From assembly GCA_031553675.1 (NCBI GenBank), contig JAVBLF010000020.1, positions 1 through 8,149 on the forward strand: 8,149 nt of DNA, written 5' to 3'. Within the stretch, counting starts at the first letter, position 1; each line of letters begins with the position of its first letter. The position numbers and the translations under genes were made by a program. This stretch comes from JAVBLF01 sp031553675 (GTDB lineage Bacteria; Bacillota; Clostridia; Christensenellales; CALWSW01). A model generated the notes under the pieces. It was not told the DNA's origin and did no database searches. It saw only the letters and a list, made by a program, of their open reading frames with translations. Of this stretch, positions 5,605 to 8,149 are shown in pieces.

Positions 5605-7176
5605 TTACGCGTTTGGCAAATCGTGTTCGATCAGATTGCGGCCTGTCATATCGCTCGGAACGGGCAATTTGAGGAGCTCCAGGAGCGTCGGTGCGACGTC
5701 GGCAAGGCGGCCGCCGCTCCGCAAGCGGGCATTCGGGTGGGCGTCGTCGATGTAGATCAGCATGACGGGGTTGGTCGTGTGTGCCGTCCAGGGCTTGCCG
5801 GTGTCGGGGTCGATCATGAGCTCCGCGTTGCCGTGGTCGGCCGTGACGAGGCAGCGCCCGCCCGACGCACGGACGGCTTCGATGACCTGGTAGGCACATT
5901 GATCGACGGCGTGGATGGCCTTTTCGGCCGCTTCGAGCACGCCGGTGTGCCCCACCATGTCCGGGTTGGCGAAGTTCAAAATCATCAGGTCATAGGCGCC
6001 CGACTCGATGCGTGTGACGGCCTCTGCCGCGACTTCATAGGCGCTCATTTCGGGCTGCATGTCGTAGGTGGCGACCTTGGGGCTGGGAATCAGGCAGCGA
6101 TCCTCGCCGGGGTTGGGTGCTTCGACGCCGCCGTTGAAGAAGAAGGTCACGTGGGCATACTTCTCCGTCTCGGCGATGCGAAGCTGGGTCAAACCCATTT
6201 TGCTGATGTAAGCGCCTAGCGTGTTGTCGAGAGTCGCCGGTTTGAAGGCGACGTGCACGTCCGGAAAGGCGTTTTCGAAGGTCGCGTCATACTGCGTCAT
6301 GCAGACGTAGCGCACCGGAACATAGCCGTTGGGACGGGCAAAACCCGCGAACTCCGGATCGATAAAGCTTCGCGCGATCTCCCGCGCGCGGTCGGGGCGA
6401 AAGTTGAAAAAGATCACGCTGTCGTTTGCGCCGATCGTCGCGACTGGGCTGCCGTCCTTCACGACAACGGACGGCGTGATGAACTCGTCCGTGACGTTCT
6501 CGGCATAACAGCGCTCCATCGCCTCGACGCCGGATGAAACGGCCTGTCCTTCGCCGCGCGCGAGCGCCGCGTAGGCCTTCTCGACGCGTTCCCAGCGGTT
6601 GTCACGGTCCATGGCGTAGTAGCGCCCGATGACCGTCGCGATCGCGCCGAAATCTTGGCGGGCTATTTCGGCCTCGAGCTGCTCGATGTAGCCCTTGCCG
6701 CTCGTCGGAGGGACGTCGCGCCCGTCCATGAGGCAGTGAACATAGACGTTCGAAAGTCCCGCGTCCTTGGCCATTTTGATCAGCGCGTAGAGGTGGGTCA
6801 GGTGGCTGTGGACGCCGCCATCCGAGCAAAGGCCGATCAGGTGGAGCTTGGTCTTTTTGTCGCGTGCGCTTTCCATGGCGGACTTCAGCACGGCGTTCTG
6901 GAAAAAGTCGCCGTCCTCGATCGACTTCGTAATGCGGGTCAGTTCCTGGTAGACGATGCGGCCCGCGCCGAGGTTGAGGTGGCCGACTTCGCTGTTGCCC
7001 ATTTGTCCCTCGGGCAGGCCGACGTCGAGTCCGCTGGCGGCGATCGTCGTCGTGGGAAACTGTTCGCGGTAGGCGGCGATGTGTCGCGCCCCGTCGAGCG
7101 CGATGGCGTTGCCATCGGCCTCGGCGCGTTCGCCGTAGCCGTCGAGTATGATCAGCGCGGTGATTGGTTTGGTCAA
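5605..7176 (-). CDS. gpmI: 2,3-bisphosphoglycerate-independent phosphoglycerate mutase
   Basis: This cytoplasmic glycolytic enzyme interconverts 3- and 2-phosphoglycerate through a phosphoserine intermediate, using manganese. The 523-residue length is close to the family's usual 510-515. D12 (LDGYG) and the catalytic S62 (GNSEVGH) are in place. The remaining expected ligands are D406 and H410 (NPDMVGHTG), D447 and H448 (TADHGNAE) and H466 (HTTNP). Substrate-binding candidates include H123, R153, R185, R191, R260, R263 and K339. It starts with TTG at 7176: the family N-terminus begins there, and AAGGAG lies 6 nt upstream. That ribosome binding site overlaps the tpiA stop codon, and the two genes are 10 bp apart, so they are almost certainly co-transcribed and translationally coupled. 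No intrinsic terminator is visible after the stop. Eno, often next in such clusters, is not between gpmI and secG. Confidence 0.98.
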   Translation of the reverse strand: MTKPITALIILDGYGERAEADGNAIALDGARHIAAYREQFPTTTIAASGLDVGLPEGQMGNSEVGHLNLGAGRIVYQELTRITKSIEDGDFFQNAVLKSAMESARDKKTKLHLIGLCSDGGVHSHLTHLYALIKMAKDAGLSNVYVHCLMDGRDVPPTSGKGYIEQLEAEIARQDFGAIATVIGRYYAMDRDNRWERVEKAYAALARGEGQAVSSGVEAMERCYAENVTDEFITPSVVVKDGSPVATIGANDSVIFFNFRPDRAREIARSFIDPEFAGFARPNGYVPVRYVCMTQYDATFENAFPDVHVAFKPATLDNTLGAYISKMGLTQLRIAETEKYAHVTFFFNGGVEAPNPGEDRCLIPSPKVATYDMQPEMSAYEVAAEAVTRIESGAYDLMILNFANPDMVGHTGVLEAAEKAIHAVDQCAYQVIEAVRASGGRCLVTADHGNAELMIDPDTGKPWTAHTTNPVMLIYIDDAHPNARLRSGGRLADVAPTLLELLKLPVPSDMTGRNLIEHDLPNA

Positions 7177-7182
7177 AACGCG

Positions 7183-7189
7183 CTCCTTA
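7183..7189 (-). promoter_or_regulatory. gpmI ribosome binding site overlapping the tpiA stop codon
   Basis: TAAGGAG contains both the tpiA stop TAA (7189-7187) and the AAGGAG binding site of gpmI, 6 nt before its TTG start. This layout supports coupled translation and decides the TTG start. Confidence 0.8.
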
Positions 7190-7939
7190 CTTGTCGAAAT
7201 GCACGACCTTGGAGAAATCCTCGGCCTTGAGGGAAGCGCCGCCGATCAGTCCGCCGTCGATGTCGGGCATGGCCATGAGTTCGGAGGCGTTCTTGGGGTT
7301 CATGGAGCCGCCGTACTGGATGCGCACCGCGTCGGCAGCCTGATCGCCAAAGATCGCGCGCACCGTGCCGCGGATCATCGCGATCGTCTCCTGGGCCTGT
7401 TCGTTCGAAGCGGTCACGCCCGTGCCGATCGCCCAGATCGGCTCATACGCGATCACGATCGCCGCGACCTGTTCGGCGGTCAGGCCGTCCAAGCCCTCTT
7501 TGATCTGTTGCGCGACGAAGGCGTCCGTGCCGCCCGATTCGCGCAGTTGGAGCGTCTCGCCGCAGCACATGATCGGCACCAGGCCCGCCGCGATCGCCGC
7601 CTTGACTTTCTTGTTGACCGTCTCGTTCGTCTCGGCGAAGTACTCGCGCCGCTCGCTGTGGCCGATGATGACGTGCGTGACGCCGATTTCGCAGAGCATG
7701 TTCGCCGCGATCTCGCCGGTGAACGCGCCCTTGGCCTCCCAGTGCATGTTTTGCGCGCCGAGCGCGATGCCGCTGCCCTTCAGCGCACCGGCCACCGCCG
7801 CCAAACAGACCGCGGGCGGACACACGACGACCTCACACGGCGCATCCTGCACGAGTGGCTTCAGCGCCTCGACGAGGGCAACGCCTTCGCTGGGCGTCAT
7901 GTTCATCTTCCAGTTCCCCGCAATGATGGGTTTACGCAT
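7187..7939 (-). CDS. tpiA: Triose-phosphate isomerase
   Basis: This TIM-barrel enzyme interconverts dihydroxyacetone phosphate and glyceraldehyde 3-phosphate in glycolysis and gluconeogenesis, as a cytoplasmic dimer. The 250-residue product has the normal family length and a complete active site: N9 and K11 in GNWKMN, the electrophile H94 in IIGHSERRE, and the catalytic base E166 in AYEPIWAIGTG. Loop 6 follows at about 167-177, and the phosphate-binding YGGS and GG motifs lie at 209-212 and 233-234. C125-C126 matches the usual conserved cysteine region (CCGETL). The ATG at 7939 follows a very strong TAAGGAGGT with 5 nt between. GpmI follows 10 bp downstream in an operon-like arrangement. Gap and pgk, commonly upstream of tpiA, are not in the 210 bp to the window edge. 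Confidence 0.98.
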   Translation of the reverse strand: MRKPIIAGNWKMNMTPSEGVALVEALKPLVQDAPCEVVVCPPAVCLAAVAGALKGSGIALGAQNMHWEAKGAFTGEIAANMLCEIGVTHVIIGHSERREYFAETNETVNKKVKAAIAAGLVPIMCCGETLQLRESGGTDAFVAQQIKEGLDGLTAEQVAAIVIAYEPIWAIGTGVTASNEQAQETIAMIRGTVRAIFGDQAADAVRIQYGGSMNPKNASELMAMPDIDGGLIGGASLKAEDFSKVVHFDK

Positions 7940-7944
7940 GGTGT

Positions 7945-7953
7945 ACCTCCTTA
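7945..7953 (-). promoter_or_regulatory. Ribosome binding site of tpiA
   Basis: TAAGGAGGT is a nearly full-length anti-16S match, 5 nt before the ATG at 7939. It suggests strong translation, as expected for a glycolytic enzyme. Confidence 0.85.
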
Positions 7954-7988
7954 GGAAGTCATAAAGGATTGAGAAACTGTATTTTTCT

Positions 7989-8012
7989 CTCCTTTTCTCG
8001 AAAGAAAAGGAG
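7989..8012. repeat. Perfect 10-bp inverted repeat upstream of tpiA
   Basis: CTCCTTTTCT and AGAAAAGGAG are perfect complements around a 4-nt CGAA loop (TTCG on the minus strand). No T run follows the stem on either strand, so it is not a standard terminator. It lies about 50 bp before the tpiA start, in a possible leader or upstream region. No convincing tpiA promoter was found nearby. Confidence 0.7.
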
Positions 8013-8040
8013 CAAAAGAACTTTCACAAGCACCCCACGA

Positions 8041-8137
8041 ATCTCCGATTCGCGGGGACCCCGCTACACCCCTCAAATCTCCGATTCGTGGGGACCCCGC
8101 TGCGCCCCCCCGAACGACGAATACGGGGGTCCCCCCC
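8041..8137. repeat. Tandem 36-bp GC-rich repeat, three units with the third degenerate
   Basis: ATCTCCGATTCG, then C or T, then GGGGACCCCGCT occurs at 8041-8065 and 8077-8101, one mismatch in 25 bp with a 36-bp period. A third, diverged unit keeps the phase: its G-run/C-run centre is at 8130, after centres at 8058 and 8094. Each unit contains a short palindrome of four or five G facing C. The array may run past the window edge. It fills most of the gene-free stretch upstream of tpiA. Reading it as protein gives repeated GSPRIGD, which looks like an artefact. Confidence 0.75.
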
Positions 8138-8149
8138 AACACCCCGCCC

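Noticed and set aside
7989..8012. 10-bp hairpin as an intrinsic terminator
   Set aside because: Neither strand has a T run after the stem.
8041..8137. 36-bp periodic repeats as a CRISPR array
   Set aside because: The units are directly tandem: there are no unique spacers of usual length between 25-bp conserved blocks (only 11 related bases), only two good copies exist, and no cas gene is present.
7951..8142. Minus-strand open frame of 63 codons upstream of tpiA (GSPRIGD repeated)
   Set aside because: It is a translation of the tandem repeat and hairpin, has no ribosome binding site or family resemblance, and ends in the tpiA ribosome binding site region.

Overview
The window reads as an ordinary chromosomal segment of a GC-rich member of the Clostridia (Firmicutes/Bacillota). 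The evidence is gene order and family type: a glycolytic pair (tpiA, then a cofactor-independent phosphoglycerate mutase), followed by secG, rnr, smpB and ssrA. From memory, B. subtilis has the related order secG-yvaK-rnr-smpB-ssrA. Strong AGGAGG-type ribosome binding sites and extended -10 promoters agree with this. No phage, transposon or plasmid gene is visible.

Every supported gene lies on the minus strand, so the transcription order runs from the right end to the left. 8149-7940 is a gene-free stretch with a tandem 36-bp GC-rich repeat, a perfect 10-bp hairpin and the tpiA ribosome binding site. 7939-7187 is tpiA, and 7176-5605 is gpmI, which starts with TTG and is tightly coupled to tpiA. 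5476-5222 is secG, an isolated small unit with its own extended -10 promoter and intrinsic terminator. 5128-2384 is rnr, an RNase R with an unusual basic N-terminal extension of about 200 residues. 2131-1673 is smpB, with its own promoter, a structured leader and a terminator that overlaps the end of the gene. 1534-458 is a secreted two-SH3-domain protein of unknown role. 349-5 is ssrA (tmRNA), with its own extended -10 promoter.

The left two thirds form a trans-translation and ribosome-rescue module. SmpB delivers alanyl-tmRNA to stalled ribosomes, tmRNA adds a degradation tag that I read as (A)ANNKQLAYAA, and RNase R is the 3'-5' exonuclease associated with destroying the released non-stop mRNA. 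The secreted SH3 gene sits between smpB and ssrA with its own likely promoter, so it looks like a neighbour inserted into the cluster rather than a rescue component. I do not see a clearly new biological system. The best second-look items are the RNase R extension, the LAYAA-ending tag, the unknown N-terminal domain of the SH3 protein, the dyad at the ssrA start region, and the two repeat-containing intergenic regions.
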